Assembly (NCBI RefSeq): GCF_900100365.1
Contig: NZ_FNKU01000001.1
Location: forward strand, 1-64,000
DNA length: 64,000 nt
Reading direction: 5' to 3'
Origin: Pseudomonas cannabina
GTDB lineage: Bacteria > Pseudomonadota > Gammaproteobacteria > Pseudomonadales > Pseudomonadaceae
Part shown: positions 25,574-35,102 of the stretch, piece by piece
Layout: every line of letters begins with the position of its first letter
Position numbering within the stretch: the first letter of the stretch is position 1
The notes under the pieces: generated by a model
Told to the model about the DNA's origin: nothing
Databases searched by the model: none
What the model saw: the letters and a program-made list of their open reading frames with translations, nothing else
Position numbers and translations under genes: made by a program

Positions 25574-26751
25574 GAGGGTGTAGACAAAATAAATTAAACT
25601 TTCACTCCCTTGTCTGAATAGCCCTCAAGCCATGCCTAAAACCGGACGTCCTCGCTCGATTGCCGCCGAGCACTATCCCGTGCTGGTGAAACTCGCTCAT
25701 GCACAGCCCTATTCCAGCCAGGCCGAATTGGCGCTCGTATTCTTCGCCGAAACCGGTATCACTGCGCATCCCGACACCTTTGCAAAAGCGTTGAAAATGG
25801 CAGGGATTACGCGTGTAAAGCAGCGGGCCAAGGGAAGTTTTCAGTCACCTGAACCTAATAAAGCCTATGGCTACAATGAAACCCACCGCCGCCAACTGCC
25901 GGAGCAGCTATATCCGAGTTGCTTGACAGATACCGAGTGGGCACTGGTCGCCGACCTGTTTGAAAGCCAGGGCGGACGAGGAGTGCCACCGCTTCACTCT
26001 CGGCGCACGTTGCTGGAAGCCTGTTGCTATGTCGTACGCACGGGGTGCTCATGGCGAATGCTACCCCGCGATTTTCCTCATTGGGACAATGTCTACAAAA
26101 CGTTCCGCCGGTGGAGCGCTCAAGGCAAGTTCGAGCAAATGCATGATCGCTTGCGAGCTCAATGGCGTGAGCGGGAAGAACGCGCTGACAGCCCGTCAGC
26201 AGCGATCCTGGATTCACAGTCGACCCGCAGTTCTCCTCAAGGCGGTGACAGCGGCTACGACGCAGGCAAAAAAGTGAAGGGGCGTAAACGAAGTCTGATT
26301 GTCGATACATTGGGCCTGCTGCTGGCTGTCAGTATCAGTGCTGCAAGCGTGCAGGATCGTGACGCGGCGGATGATGCGGTGGCGTACTCGAAGGAAAAAT
26401 ATCCGTCACTGAGCACGCTTTTTGTTGATAGTGCGTACGCAGGAAAATGGGCACAGCGCACCCATCAACTGCACGCTATCGATGTTCAAGTGATCCGTGG
26501 CCCGAATAACAGAAGAACAGGGCAATGGCACTCTGAACAAGGCGATCTATTTTCCGTGGAGCCTGTTCAGACTGGATTTGTGGTCATGCCCAAGCGATGG
26601 GTAGTGGAGCGAACTCATGCCTGGAATGAGAGAGCTCGGCGACTGATCATGCATCATGATCGCCTTTTTGCGGTAAGCGAGGCATGGGTTTGGTTGGCCG
26701 AGGCTCGAATACTCGCGCGCCGACTCACTACATGATTTTGTCTACACCCTC
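25574..26751 (+). mobile_element. IS-A copy 2, IS5-family insertion sequence (1,178 bp)
   Basis: 17-bp terminal repeats as in copy 1. The left flank is CTAA and the right flank CTAG, so the duplication is imperfect, unlike copies 1 and 3. It abuts IS-B copy 2; the pair is flanked by CTAA on both outer sides (25570-25573 and 27965-27968). Confidence 0.93.
25632..26735 (+). CDS. IS5-family transposase (IS-A copy 2)
   Basis: 367 residues with an intact Asp194/Asp266/Glu326 catalytic set. It appears identical to the copy 1 product. The gene fills the element except for about 58 bp on the left and 16 bp on the right. Confidence 0.94.
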   Translation: MPKTGRPRSIAAEHYPVLVKLAHAQPYSSQAELALVFFAETGITAHPDTFAKALKMAGITRVKQRAKGSFQSPEPNKAYGYNETHRRQLPEQLYPSCLTDTEWALVADLFESQGGRGVPPLHSRRTLLEACCYVVRTGCSWRMLPRDFPHWDNVYKTFRRWSAQGKFEQMHDRLRAQWREREERADSPSAAILDSQSTRSSPQGGDSGYDAGKKVKGRKRSLIVDTLGLLLAVSISAASVQDRDAADDAVAYSKEKYPSLSTLFVDSAYAGKWAQRTHQLHAIDVQVIRGPNNRRTGQWHSEQGDLFSVEPVQTGFVVMPKRWVVERTHAWNERARRLIMHHDRLFAVSEAWVWLAEARILARRLTT

Positions 26752-26755
26752 CTAG

Positions 26756-27964
26756 GGAGACGCTGAACAATTAACCCGTTCGCACCGTCCCCATTTCCAA
26801 GCCGGTTTTTTTCAACCTGCCGGCCTTATTTTACGTTTCTCGAGCAGATTTCTGCCCTCATTTTGCTGAAAGGCGGGCCAGTCCCGCCTTTCAGACGGAT
26901 TTATCCTGCCGTCTGTTGTAAATACCGCTTGGCCAGCATCAGATTGGCCAACCCAAACAAACTGAACAACTGCGCTGTATTCTTTTCCAGCCCACGGTAG
27001 CGAACCTTGCGATGATTGAAGCGCACCTTGATTACCTGGAAGGGGTGCTCGACCTTGGCACGCAGTTGCGCCTTGGCATATTCAATTTTGCGCTTGACCC
27101 GATACAGCACGCTGCCTTCGCCGTGCTGCTTGTAACTGCTTGGCCGTTCTGCAATCGACCAGATAACGTCCCGTTCAGCATGCTCCGGTCGCTTGGCCGC
27201 ACCGGTGTATCCAGCGTCACCCGAAACATAGGTTTCGTCACCGTGAAGCAACTGGCCAACCTGGGTGACATCCGCCACGTTAGCGGCCGTCCCTACTACG
27301 CTGTGCACCAGCCCCGACGTGGCGTCTACACCAATGTGGGCCTTCATCCCAAAGTGCCATTGATTGCCTTTCCTGGCCTGATGCATCTCAGGATCACGCT
27401 TGCCTTCTCGGTTCTTGACCGAGGGCGGCGCGGCGATCAGAGTAGCGTCGACGATAGTGCCTTCCTTGAGCAGCAGCCCCCGGCTGGCCAGATGCTGGTT
27501 AATCGTTTCAAACAGCAGCCGGGTTAGCTGATGGACTTCCAGCAAGCGGCGAAAACGCAGCAAGGTGGTGGCATCCGGTGCAGACTCGCGACCCAGGTCG
27601 ATACCCATAAAACCGCGGATGGCCTGGCTGTCGTAGACGGCATCTTCGCAACCTTCATCGGAGAAACCGAAACACTGCTGCACGACGTACATGCGCAACA
27701 TGCGCGACACCCCTATCGCAGGGCGTCCGCGCTTGCCTGCGGTGTTGCTATAAAACGGCGCCACTTGCGCCTCCAGCAGGGCCCAGGGCACCAACTGTTC
27801 AAGGTCAGCCAGGAAGCGATCTCGGCGAGTCTGCTTTTTCTTGCCGGTATATTCGAGTTCGGAGAAGGTCTTCTGCACGCGCGTAACGCTCACGGAGAGG
27901 GAGGCTGTTGAAGGAACATAGTGTGCCAAGGGTGGGGACAGTTGGCTATTTTTGCAGCGCCTCC
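26756..27964 (-). mobile_element. IS-B copy 2, IS5-family insertion sequence (1,209 bp)
   Basis: Same ends and length as copy 1. Flanks differ: CTAG on the left (26752-26755), CTAA on the right (27965-27968). Either IS-A entered its left duplication or the copy took part in a recombination event. Confidence 0.94.
26901..27893 (-). CDS. IS5-family transposase (IS-B copy 2)
   Basis: 330 residues from the same GTG as the other copies, with Asp149, Asp226 and Glu282. One base change near 27918 (TTA to ATA on the plus strand) removes an upstream in-frame stop, so the open frame extends to 27983; the shorter start is preferred because all copies share it. Confidence 0.94.
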   Translation of the reverse strand: MSVTRVQKTFSELEYTGKKKQTRRDRFLADLEQLVPWALLEAQVAPFYSNTAGKRGRPAIGVSRMLRMYVVQQCFGFSDEGCEDAVYDSQAIRGFMGIDLGRESAPDATTLLRFRRLLEVHQLTRLLFETINQHLASRGLLLKEGTIVDATLIAAPPSVKNREGKRDPEMHQARKGNQWHFGMKAHIGVDATSGLVHSVVGTAANVADVTQVGQLLHGDETYVSGDAGYTGAAKRPEHAERDVIWSIAERPSSYKQHGEGSVLYRVKRKIEYAKAQLRAKVEHPFQVIKVRFNHRKVRYRGLEKNTAQLFSLFGLANLMLAKRYLQQTAG

Positions 27965-28001
27965 CTAAGGGATCTGAGCTCATGCTGTGTTGTGCTTATC
28001 C

Positions 28002-28027
28002 AAGGCCGTACTGTGTACGGCCTTTTT
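28002..28027 (+). terminator. Rho-independent terminator, plus strand
   Basis: The stem AGGCCGTAC/GTACGGCCT is followed by TTTTC on the plus strand. Without the IS pair it would lie about 70 bp after the glycosyltransferase gene at 24567-25562, so it probably was that gene's terminator. It also separates the convergent gene at 28035. Confidence 0.7.
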
Positions 28028-28034
28028 CTGAGCC

Positions 28035-29606
28035 CTAGTTTGTTGTCGTTCGATCAGGGGCCTTATATATCTGATAGGCAGGGTTTGGAGAAGTTGGGAT
28101 TGCCTCGAAATGGGAGCGAATGTATTCGTCAACCCAGTGATGCGAGTTTGAAAACCTCAGCTCTTCTCGTCCATCCATCGCCATGTTGAAGACCAGTGCA
28201 AAACCTGGGTCAGCTTTTTTTATCCGCTCTATTTCTGCTCGCTGAAAGTCTTCATTACGAGGCGACAGCGCGTAGATCTCCCAGAGTGGCGCGTGCCGGT
28301 TCAGCAACGGATAAGCCCCCGGCCAGAAAGGCAGTACAAGTACGGCTCTGCCCGCCGGAGCGTAGCGGTCTGTCAGGTCCCTCAGCAGATTTACCGCTTC
28401 GGCAGTGCTGGGGTCCATCGAAAGCGTGGAGCCGGATACGTTGACCGGCACCCAACCGTCTTGAGTCCGAGCCAGTGCTCCTGGTTGCCAGGCTGAAAAA
28501 ATGAACAGGCTGATGAGGCTGGTCAGTGTTGCCAACGCCCATTTTGAGAACCAAGACTTGCAGGTGGCCAAGATCAGAAAAATACCCAACAGCATGGGGT
28601 ATATTCCTTGAGCGAGATGACCTACATCAGCTCGGGCAAAAGGGTAGTGAGCGTAAGGAAGTGTTGCGCATGCTACCGCCACAAGTTCGGGACGTACTGC
28701 GTTACCCCGGAATCGCTCTTTGAACACCCACCCAAGCGAGCCTGCACCGAAGACTATAAGCCCCACAAAACAGATGCTTATCAGAAACGACCTTGTTTCG
28801 ATGATAAAGTCGGCAGTACCAAAATCAATCGTCCATGGCCAAGGTATGGGGAGCGGTAGATTCGTATTGCCCTGTTCAAGCATGAAAATAATCGTGTCCA
28901 TGAATGCAGAAAAATAGCCTGGTATGAGTAGACACATCCCCAATACAGGAAGATACCCAACCACCACTCCTGCTGCCCAGGCCGCGATACCCTCCAAACG
29001 ATAATTTGCCTTCGGCGCTTTAATAGTCAGCCAGCCCATGGCGAGTAAACTGGCCACCGCGCCGTAAACACCGTGATTTCGGCCAAACACGGCCGCAAGG
29101 CCGACGATCATGCCGAGGAGAAAGTATCGTTTAGTAGAGGGATTCAGCAAAAGGTAAGTCAGGCCAGCAACGATGATCATCGAAGTGGACATATCAATGA
29201 TTTTGTGGCGCGGATACATCCAAGCCATAAGTGCGACCGCCGCGAGGCACAGGTAAGCGAATCTTGCGGCGTGCTGCCTCAGTGCGACGGAGATCGTCCA
29301 CAGGCCTGCACAGAGGCCTAATAGTTGAAACGCAGCCACTGCTACGCGCAGGGCGATGATTCCCGTATCCCCCATAAGATAAAAGAAACCGGCGGACCAA
29401 TAGTATCGGCCAGGGTCGTAGGCCATGAAATCTCGAACTGGAATTTCACCTTTGATTATCTGTTGGGCGCCTTACCACAGATAGCCTTCATCCCACAGGT
29501 TAAAGCCGTCGTGGCCTTGCCACAGAAAATTTCCTGCCACGAAAATAGCTGCTATAGCAAGGAGCATAAAGCCGTTCGCCAATTTATTTTGTATAGCGTG
29601 ATTCAT
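28035..29606 (-). pseudogene. GT-C-like membrane glycosyltransferase with a nonsense codon
   Basis: The natural start is ATG at 29606: it gives MNHAIQNKLANGFMLL, a membrane segment, and NLWDEGYLW, the acidic first-loop motif of GT-C enzymes. Codon 45 is TAA (29474-29472) and the frame then continues GAQQIIKGEIPVRDF to the end, 523 residues in all. The remaining frame, from an internal ATG at 29426, has about nine membrane segments and a C-terminal periplasmic domain. GT-C enzymes use lipid-linked sugars to decorate glycans outside the inner membrane. The loss of the catalytic loop makes the product inactive unless the codon is read through. Confidence 0.8.
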
Positions 29607-29959
29607 GGTTCGTTCCGTGTAATACAGCAATGACGCTCACTATGCCTTCTCAGCGAGCTTGACGGTAGAGGTGCTTTTGTAGGCATGTCTAAAAGACATC
29701 AGGCTGCCTCCAGGCATCCCGCCACTGTGATCGTCGGTCCATTCTCCGCTTCTGCCAGCGGCAGATGCAGCGTCAAGGGGGCCGCTACTCAAGCGACTTG
29801 GGTCGAGACTAGCCTGGCAAGTTATACTGCGGGCTTTGCAGCGGGAAAATCTGATTATCTGATCGGGCGAGCTTTTTTTAAGTATCAGGCCACGAGGGCA
29901 TCAAAATCGATGCCTACTTCAGAGCCTCCTTAACGAATATCTAATGGCTGGAGCAGCAT
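29607..29959. other. Intergenic stretch, no gene supported
   Basis: Separates two divergent, damaged surface-polysaccharide genes. An 82-codon frame at 29685-29933 has no recognisable product. GGAG at 29949-29952 is the likely ribosome binding site for the acyltransferase. No repeat or MITE seen. Confidence 0.5.
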
Positions 29960-30978
29960 GTGACTCATCGTGATAACTCATTTGACCTGATCAGACACGT
30001 GGCGGCGTTAGCGGTGTTGGTCAGCCATCACTTCGTACTTTCTGGCTTTCAGGAGCCGATGCTGAAGGGCTATAGCTCTGTGGGCGCAATTGCCGTACTG
30101 GCTTTTTTTGCCATATCAGGATTTCTGATCACTCAGAGTTTTTTAAAGACACCCGTTTTTTTCGTGTATATGCAGAAAAGAGCGGCGCGGATATTTCCTG
30201 CTTTGATCGTTTGTGCTGCGGTCATGGTCTATATCGCAGGCCCTGTCTTCAGTAAAACAAACGGCATGAGCTACGCCCTTAGTCTGGATGCGCTGTCTGA
30301 CTTCCTCAAGGTGTCTGCGTTTGGTCGAGCCGAGATCGGTGAAGTCACCCATGATTTCATATTCAAGGATTCATTTAACGGCAGTTTATGGACGTTGAAA
30401 ATTGAATTTGGCTTTTATGTGGCGCTCGCGTTGGCTTTGTGGGTGATGCGCCACGTTGCCGTGCCCGTTGTGGCCACTGTCTTTTCTGCATTACGGCGTA
30501 TGTATTTACATTTTCAGCAAGCCCTGTGGCGCCAAAGCTGCTGGTTTACTCAACCTTGGGGATAGCATTTTTTACAGGCTCTTCCACTTATTTCTATAGA
30601 GACCTGTTCAGCCGAACTCAAATAAAAATGCTGGTGGGAATGCTTTCTCTGGCGCTTATCCTGGCGTCGCTGGGTACGGAGTGGGTCATGGTGCTGGCCA
30701 GCGTGGGTGTGAGCCTGTTAGTGCTGGTGGTCGGAACGTTGCTTAATGATCGGATCATTAAATCACGGTTCGATATTTCTTATGGAATGTACCTCTATGC
30801 CTTCCCCGTTCAGCAACTGATGATCAATTTATCCGGGTTAAGCTTTTATGCATCCATGTTGGCCTCTGTCGCAGTGGTCATCGTGCTGGCCACGTTGTCC
30901 TGGCATTGGGTCGAGAAGCCAGCGCTGAACTACATGCACCGCAGAACCCGCTCTCGATTGAGCACCACGCCAGCCTGA
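29960..30978 (+). pseudogene. Acyltransferase 3 (OafA-like), frameshifted
   Basis: The first part (GTG start; protein reads NSFDLIRHVAALAVLVSHH, FFAISGFLI, QKRAARIFPALI) is the N terminus of an acyltransferase-3 membrane enzyme, including the His pair and the R..R motif. After a TTTT run at about 30481-30484 the family sequence continues one frame over (TAYVFTFSASPVAPKLL ... ISYGMYLYAFPVQQL ... WHWVEKPALNYM). One missing T explains this. Intact, the protein of about 340 residues would O-acetylate surface polysaccharide at the membrane. As given, the first frame stops at 30565. Confidence 0.8.
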
Positions 30979-31503
30979 TCCCTTGCTTGGCGTGCCTGAT
31001 GCTTGGAGAACAATGCCCGGTTCACGACAAACGTCTAAGCATCTTGATCCCGTAATGCGGCCCTGGCGTCACACGTCAGGGCCGCATTCCTGCATGCCTG
31101 TTTTGCATAGCGCCCCCCTGCGTGAGAGATAGGCGAACACGCCGAGCGTTGAGCGTGTAGTCGAGCAGCCACGCCGGTATTCGACTACGCCGGCTTCGGT
31201 GATGATTGAGGACGTCAGTCTTGAGAGACCAGCGTCGTGTGCGATGTGCGTAACACGCAGTTCTTTTCCCGTGTCACATAAACGCATCTTGTGTTGGCTA
31301 TGCTTGGCGTTGGGCAATATTTGAAGGATTCGGTGGAAAATCTTCCTGTCGCACAGGGCGCATGCCAGAAATTCGTGCCTCCAGGCTGTCCGCAGATCAG
31401 TACCTCGTGGCTGATAAGGGGGCTGGAAAGTTTAATAGCGTTGATAGGGCGTCAGAAGCTAAACCGTCACCGGCAAGTCGTGTAATATACGAAATGTCGA
31501 AAG
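30979..31503. other. Intergenic stretch with a long hairpin
   Basis: No gene recognised. It holds a perfect 11-bp stem (ATGCGGCCCTG/CAGGGCCGCAT, 31055-31087) about 75 bp after the acyltransferase stop, terminator-like but without a T run. The right end is the insertion point of MITE-B copy 2. Confidence 0.5.
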
Positions 31504-31603
31504 GTATCCTCTGAAAAAGCCCATTTTTTTGGAGAGGAACCGGGCTGGAGCGCCTGTATTTACTGGCTTCGACTTTTGAAGAAAAGGCTTTTTCAGACCT
31601 TCC
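31504..31603 (+). mobile_element. MITE-B copy 2 (100 bp)
   Basis: Same sequence and orientation as copy 1, with an AAAG duplication at 31500-31503 and 31604-31607. It lies 83 bp before the tandem glycosyltransferase gene. Confidence 0.92.
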
Positions 31604-31686
31604 AAAGGAGTGCGAGTGACCGTCTTGCCCTAGGAGCAACGTGGTGTATTCGGAAGAATTTAAAAATATTACGAGGTCATTGAGTC

Positions 31687-33747
31687 ATGCTTAAGCGTCT
31701 CCGCCAAGAGAACTCCCTTCAGAAAAGGCAATCTTCTGCTTCCATGGAAAGGCTGCAACAAGAGATGGCCAACAAAGAAGCGGCGTTCACGGCTGCTCTG
31801 ATTGAGCGAGACACGCATATCCATAATCTGAACCTCACTATTATGGAAATCCAAGGCTCGACCAGCTGGAAAGTAACGTCTCCTCTAAGAAAGCTAGTGG
31901 CTGCTATTCGACGCGCAGGCCGTGGCGGACAGGCAACGACGGTACAACACCCTTTGCATGAGGTGCCTCAGCATGTAGTTGACGCCGCCAGGGTAGAAGT
32001 CGCTCAGGTGGCGCAGGCCAATTCGTACACGCAGTGGGTCGAAGAATTCGACACGATCGATGATATCGATCGCCTTAGCATGTATGAGGACATGGGGACC
32101 TGGAAACTCGAACCGCTGCTGTCTATTATCATGCCGGTTTACAACCCGCCTATCGATATGCTCAGAGAAGCCATCGAAAGTATCAAGACACAAGTCTATT
32201 TCAACTGGGAATTGTGCATTGCCGACGATGCTTCGACCGATCCACATGTTCGGTTGTTTCTCGAACACAGCGCCAAGTCGGACCAGAGAATAAAAGTGAC
32301 CTACCGTGAAGAAAACGGTCACATCTCGAAGGCCAGTAACTCAGCACTCGACAGTGCATCAGGTGAATTCATTGTTCTTATGGACAATGACGATACGCTT
32401 CCCGAACATGCTTTGTTTTGGGTTGCCAAGACGATCAATAATCATCCTGATGCGGCGGTTATTTATTCGGATGAAGACAAAATCGACGAGCAGGGCGTCA
32501 GGTCGGCACCTTATTTCAAGACTGACTGGAACCCGTACCTGTTCCGCTCGCATAACATGATCAGCCACTTGGGTGTGTACCGCAAAGAACTCGTCGATAA
32601 AGTAGGGCGTTTCCGTGTGGGCATGGAAGGGTCTCAGGATTACGACCTGGCCCTTCGTTGCGTTGAGCAAATCGATCCCGCTCAGATCATTCACATTCCT
32701 CGCGTCCTCTATCATTGGCGCATGCATGCTGGCAGCACCGCGATGTCTACCGACGAGAAGCCCTATGCGCAAAATGCCGGGCAGAAGGCACTCGACGAAC
32801 ATCTGAAAAGGTCTGGAATAGCCGGGCATGCCGAGTTGCTTGATTTCGGTATGTACCGTGTCCATTACGACCTGCCCGCCGAAAAGCCTCTGGTGAGTCT
32901 GATCATACCCACGCGTAACGCTTATGCATTGGTCAAACAATGCATTGAGAGCATTCGTCATAAAACAGTGTATCCGAACTACGAGATCATTCTGGTTGAC
33001 AATGGGTCTGACGATCCGCAGTCGCTGCAGTATTTCGAAATGATTTCTCATCTTGAAGGTGTGACCGTCATTCGTGACGACGGCGAATTTAATTACTCTG
33101 CGCTCAACAACAATGCTGTGGACCATGCCAACGGCGAACTCATAGGGTTGATCAATAACGATATCGAAGTGATCAATCCTGAGTGGCTGTGTGAAATGGT
33201 CTCTCTGGCGTTACAGCCAAACGCCGGGGCGATTGGTGCACGCTTGTGGTATCCCGATGAGCGCCTGCAGCATGGCGGCGTGATCATGGGACCGCTGACC
33301 CTCGCTGGTCACGCCCACAAAATGCTTCCTAGAGGCCATCATGGTTATTTCGGACGAGCGTCGTTGATACAAGGGATGTCTGCAGTCACCGCCGCGTGCC
33401 TCGTCGTCAAGAAGTCGATTTTCCAGGAAGTAGAGGGGTTGAACGCCAAGGACCTGAAAATTGCATTCAACGACGTGGATCTGTGCCTGAAGATAATGCA
33501 AGCCGGGTATCAGAATATCTGGACCCCCAATGCAGATCTTTACCACCATGAGTCCGCGACACGTGGTTTTGAAGATACGCCCGAGAAAATCAAAAGGTTC
33601 ATCAGCGAAGTCGAGTACATGCAGAATAAGTGGAAAGCGATCATCAAGCATGATCCTTACTACAATCCTAATCTCACTTTCTCAGCAGAAGACTTTTCGG
33701 TGGCGTTCCCCCCGCGTGTTACAGAGTTAGCGGAGTACAGTCTGTAA
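31687..33747 (+). CDS. Tandem family 2 glycosyltransferase
   Basis: A 686-residue protein with two GT-A domains. The first (about 135-360) has LLSIIMPVYNPPIDML, ADDAST and LMDNDDTLP; the second (about 405-640) has PLVSLIIPTRNAYALV, LVDNGSDD and LINNDIEVINPEW. A short coiled coil (residues 1-50) and THIHNLNLTIM...SWKVTSPLRKL precede them. The same order closes the 1,623-residue protein at 41693-46564, so this is a paralogue lacking the methyltransferase, kinase-like and repeat regions, perhaps N-terminally truncated. It probably adds rhamnose units to a surface glycan. Two MITE-B copies in inverted orientation bracket it. Confidence 0.88.
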   Translation: MLKRLRQENSLQKRQSSASMERLQQEMANKEAAFTAALIERDTHIHNLNLTIMEIQGSTSWKVTSPLRKLVAAIRRAGRGGQATTVQHPLHEVPQHVVDAARVEVAQVAQANSYTQWVEEFDTIDDIDRLSMYEDMGTWKLEPLLSIIMPVYNPPIDMLREAIESIKTQVYFNWELCIADDASTDPHVRLFLEHSAKSDQRIKVTYREENGHISKASNSALDSASGEFIVLMDNDDTLPEHALFWVAKTINNHPDAAVIYSDEDKIDEQGVRSAPYFKTDWNPYLFRSHNMISHLGVYRKELVDKVGRFRVGMEGSQDYDLALRCVEQIDPAQIIHIPRVLYHWRMHAGSTAMSTDEKPYAQNAGQKALDEHLKRSGIAGHAELLDFGMYRVHYDLPAEKPLVSLIIPTRNAYALVKQCIESIRHKTVYPNYEIILVDNGSDDPQSLQYFEMISHLEGVTVIRDDGEFNYSALNNNAVDHANGELIGLINNDIEVINPEWLCEMVSLALQPNAGAIGARLWYPDERLQHGGVIMGPLTLAGHAHKMLPRGHHGYFGRASLIQGMSAVTAACLVVKKSIFQEVEGLNAKDLKIAFNDVDLCLKIMQAGYQNIWTPNADLYHHESATRGFEDTPEKIKRFISEVEYMQNKWKAIIKHDPYYNPNLTFSAEDFSVAFPPRVTELAEYSL

Positions 33748-33817
33748 CTCAGGCACAATGAGTCAGTACTGTGAAGCGGTTGGTCCTTGACTGACCGCTT
33801 CACGGTATGACATCTAG

Positions 33818-33917
33818 GGAAGGTCTGAAAAAGCCTTTTCTTCAAAAGTCGAAGCCAGTAAATACAGGCGCTCCAGCCCGGTTCCTCTCCAAAAAAATGG
33901 GCTTTTTCAGAGGATAC
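33818..33917 (-). mobile_element. MITE-B copy 3 (100 bp)
   Basis: Inverted relative to copy 2, with a CTAG duplication at 33814-33817 and 33918-33921. IS-A copy 3 has entered the right-hand CTAG. Confidence 0.92.
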
Positions 33918-33920
33918 CTA

Positions 33921-35098
33921 GAGGGTGTAGACAAAATAAATTAAACTTTCACTCCCTTGTCTGAATAGCCCTCAAGCCATGCCTAAAACCGGACGTCCTC
34001 GCTCGATTGCCGCCGAGCACTATCCCGTGCTGGTGAAACTCGCTCATGCACAGCCCTATTCCAGCCAAGCCGAATTGGCGCTCGTATTCTTCGCCGAAAC
34101 CGGTATCACTGCGCATCCCGGCACCTTTGCAAAAGCGTTGAAAATGGCAGGGATTACGCGTGTAAAGCAGCGGGCCAAGGGAAGTTTTCAGTCACCTGAA
34201 CCTAATAAAGCCTATGGCTACAATGAAACCCACCGCCGCCAACTGCCGGAGCAGCTATATCCGAGTTGCTTGACAGATACCGAGTGGGCACTGGTCGCCG
34301 ACCTGTTTGAAAGCCAGGGCGGACGAGGAGTGCCACCGCTTCACTCTCGGCGCACGTTGCTGGAAGCCTGTTGCTATGTCGTACGCACGGGGTGCTCATG
34401 GCGAATGCTACCCCGCGATTTTCCTCATTGGGACAATGTCTACAAAACGTTCCGCCGGTGGAGCGCTCAAGGCAAGTTCGAGCAAATGCATGATCGCTTG
34501 CGAGCTCAATGGCGTGAGCGGGAAGAACGCGCTGACAGCCCGTCAGCAGCGATCCTGGATTCACAGTCGACCCGCAGTTCTCCTCAAGGCGGTGACAGCG
34601 GCTACGACGCAGGCAAAAAAGTGAAGGGGCGTAAACGAAGTCTGATTGTCGATACATTGGGCCTGCTGCTGGCTGTCAGTATCAGTGCTGCAAGCGTGCA
34701 GGATCGTGACGCGGCGGATGATGCGGTGGCGTACTCGAAGGAAAAATATCCGTCACTGAGCACGCTTTTTGTTGATAGTGCGTACGCAGGAAAATGGGCA
34801 CAGCGCACCCATCAACTGCACGCTATCGATGTTCAAGTGATCCGTGGCCCGAATAACAGAAGAACAGGGCAATGGCACTCTGAACAAGGCGATCTATTTT
34901 CCGTGGAGCCTGTTCAGACTGGATTTGTGGTCATGCCCAAGCGATGGGTAGTGGAGCGAACTCATGCCTGGAATGAGAGAGCTCGGCGACTGATCATGCA
35001 TCATGATCGCCTTTTTGCGGTAAGCGAGGCATGGGTTTGGTTGGCCGAGGCTCAAATACTCGCGCGCCGACTCACTACATGATTTTGTCTACACCCTC
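33921..35098 (+). mobile_element. IS-A copy 3, IS5-family insertion sequence (1,178 bp)
   Basis: 17-bp terminal repeats; flanks CTA on both sides (33918-33920 and 35099-35101). Directly follows MITE-B copy 3 and is directly followed by IS-B copy 3. Confidence 0.93.
33979..35082 (+). CDS. IS5-family transposase (IS-A copy 3)
   Basis: 367 residues, catalytic set intact. It differs from copies 1 and 2 by Gly for Asp48 and Gln for an Arg near the C terminus (EAQILARR), so it is the most diverged of the three. Confidence 0.94.
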   Translation: MPKTGRPRSIAAEHYPVLVKLAHAQPYSSQAELALVFFAETGITAHPGTFAKALKMAGITRVKQRAKGSFQSPEPNKAYGYNETHRRQLPEQLYPSCLTDTEWALVADLFESQGGRGVPPLHSRRTLLEACCYVVRTGCSWRMLPRDFPHWDNVYKTFRRWSAQGKFEQMHDRLRAQWREREERADSPSAAILDSQSTRSSPQGGDSGYDAGKKVKGRKRSLIVDTLGLLLAVSISAASVQDRDAADDAVAYSKEKYPSLSTLFVDSAYAGKWAQRTHQLHAIDVQVIRGPNNRRTGQWHSEQGDLFSVEPVQTGFVVMPKRWVVERTHAWNERARRLIMHHDRLFAVSEAWVWLAEAQILARRLTT

Positions 35099-35102
35099 CT
35101 AG

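Noticed and set aside
29685..29933. 82-codon plus-strand frame before the acyltransferase
   Set aside because: Composition and lack of motifs give no support; more likely leader or intergenic DNA.
31069..31317. 82-codon minus-strand frame after the acyltransferase
   Set aside because: Covers a long hairpin and has no recognisable product.
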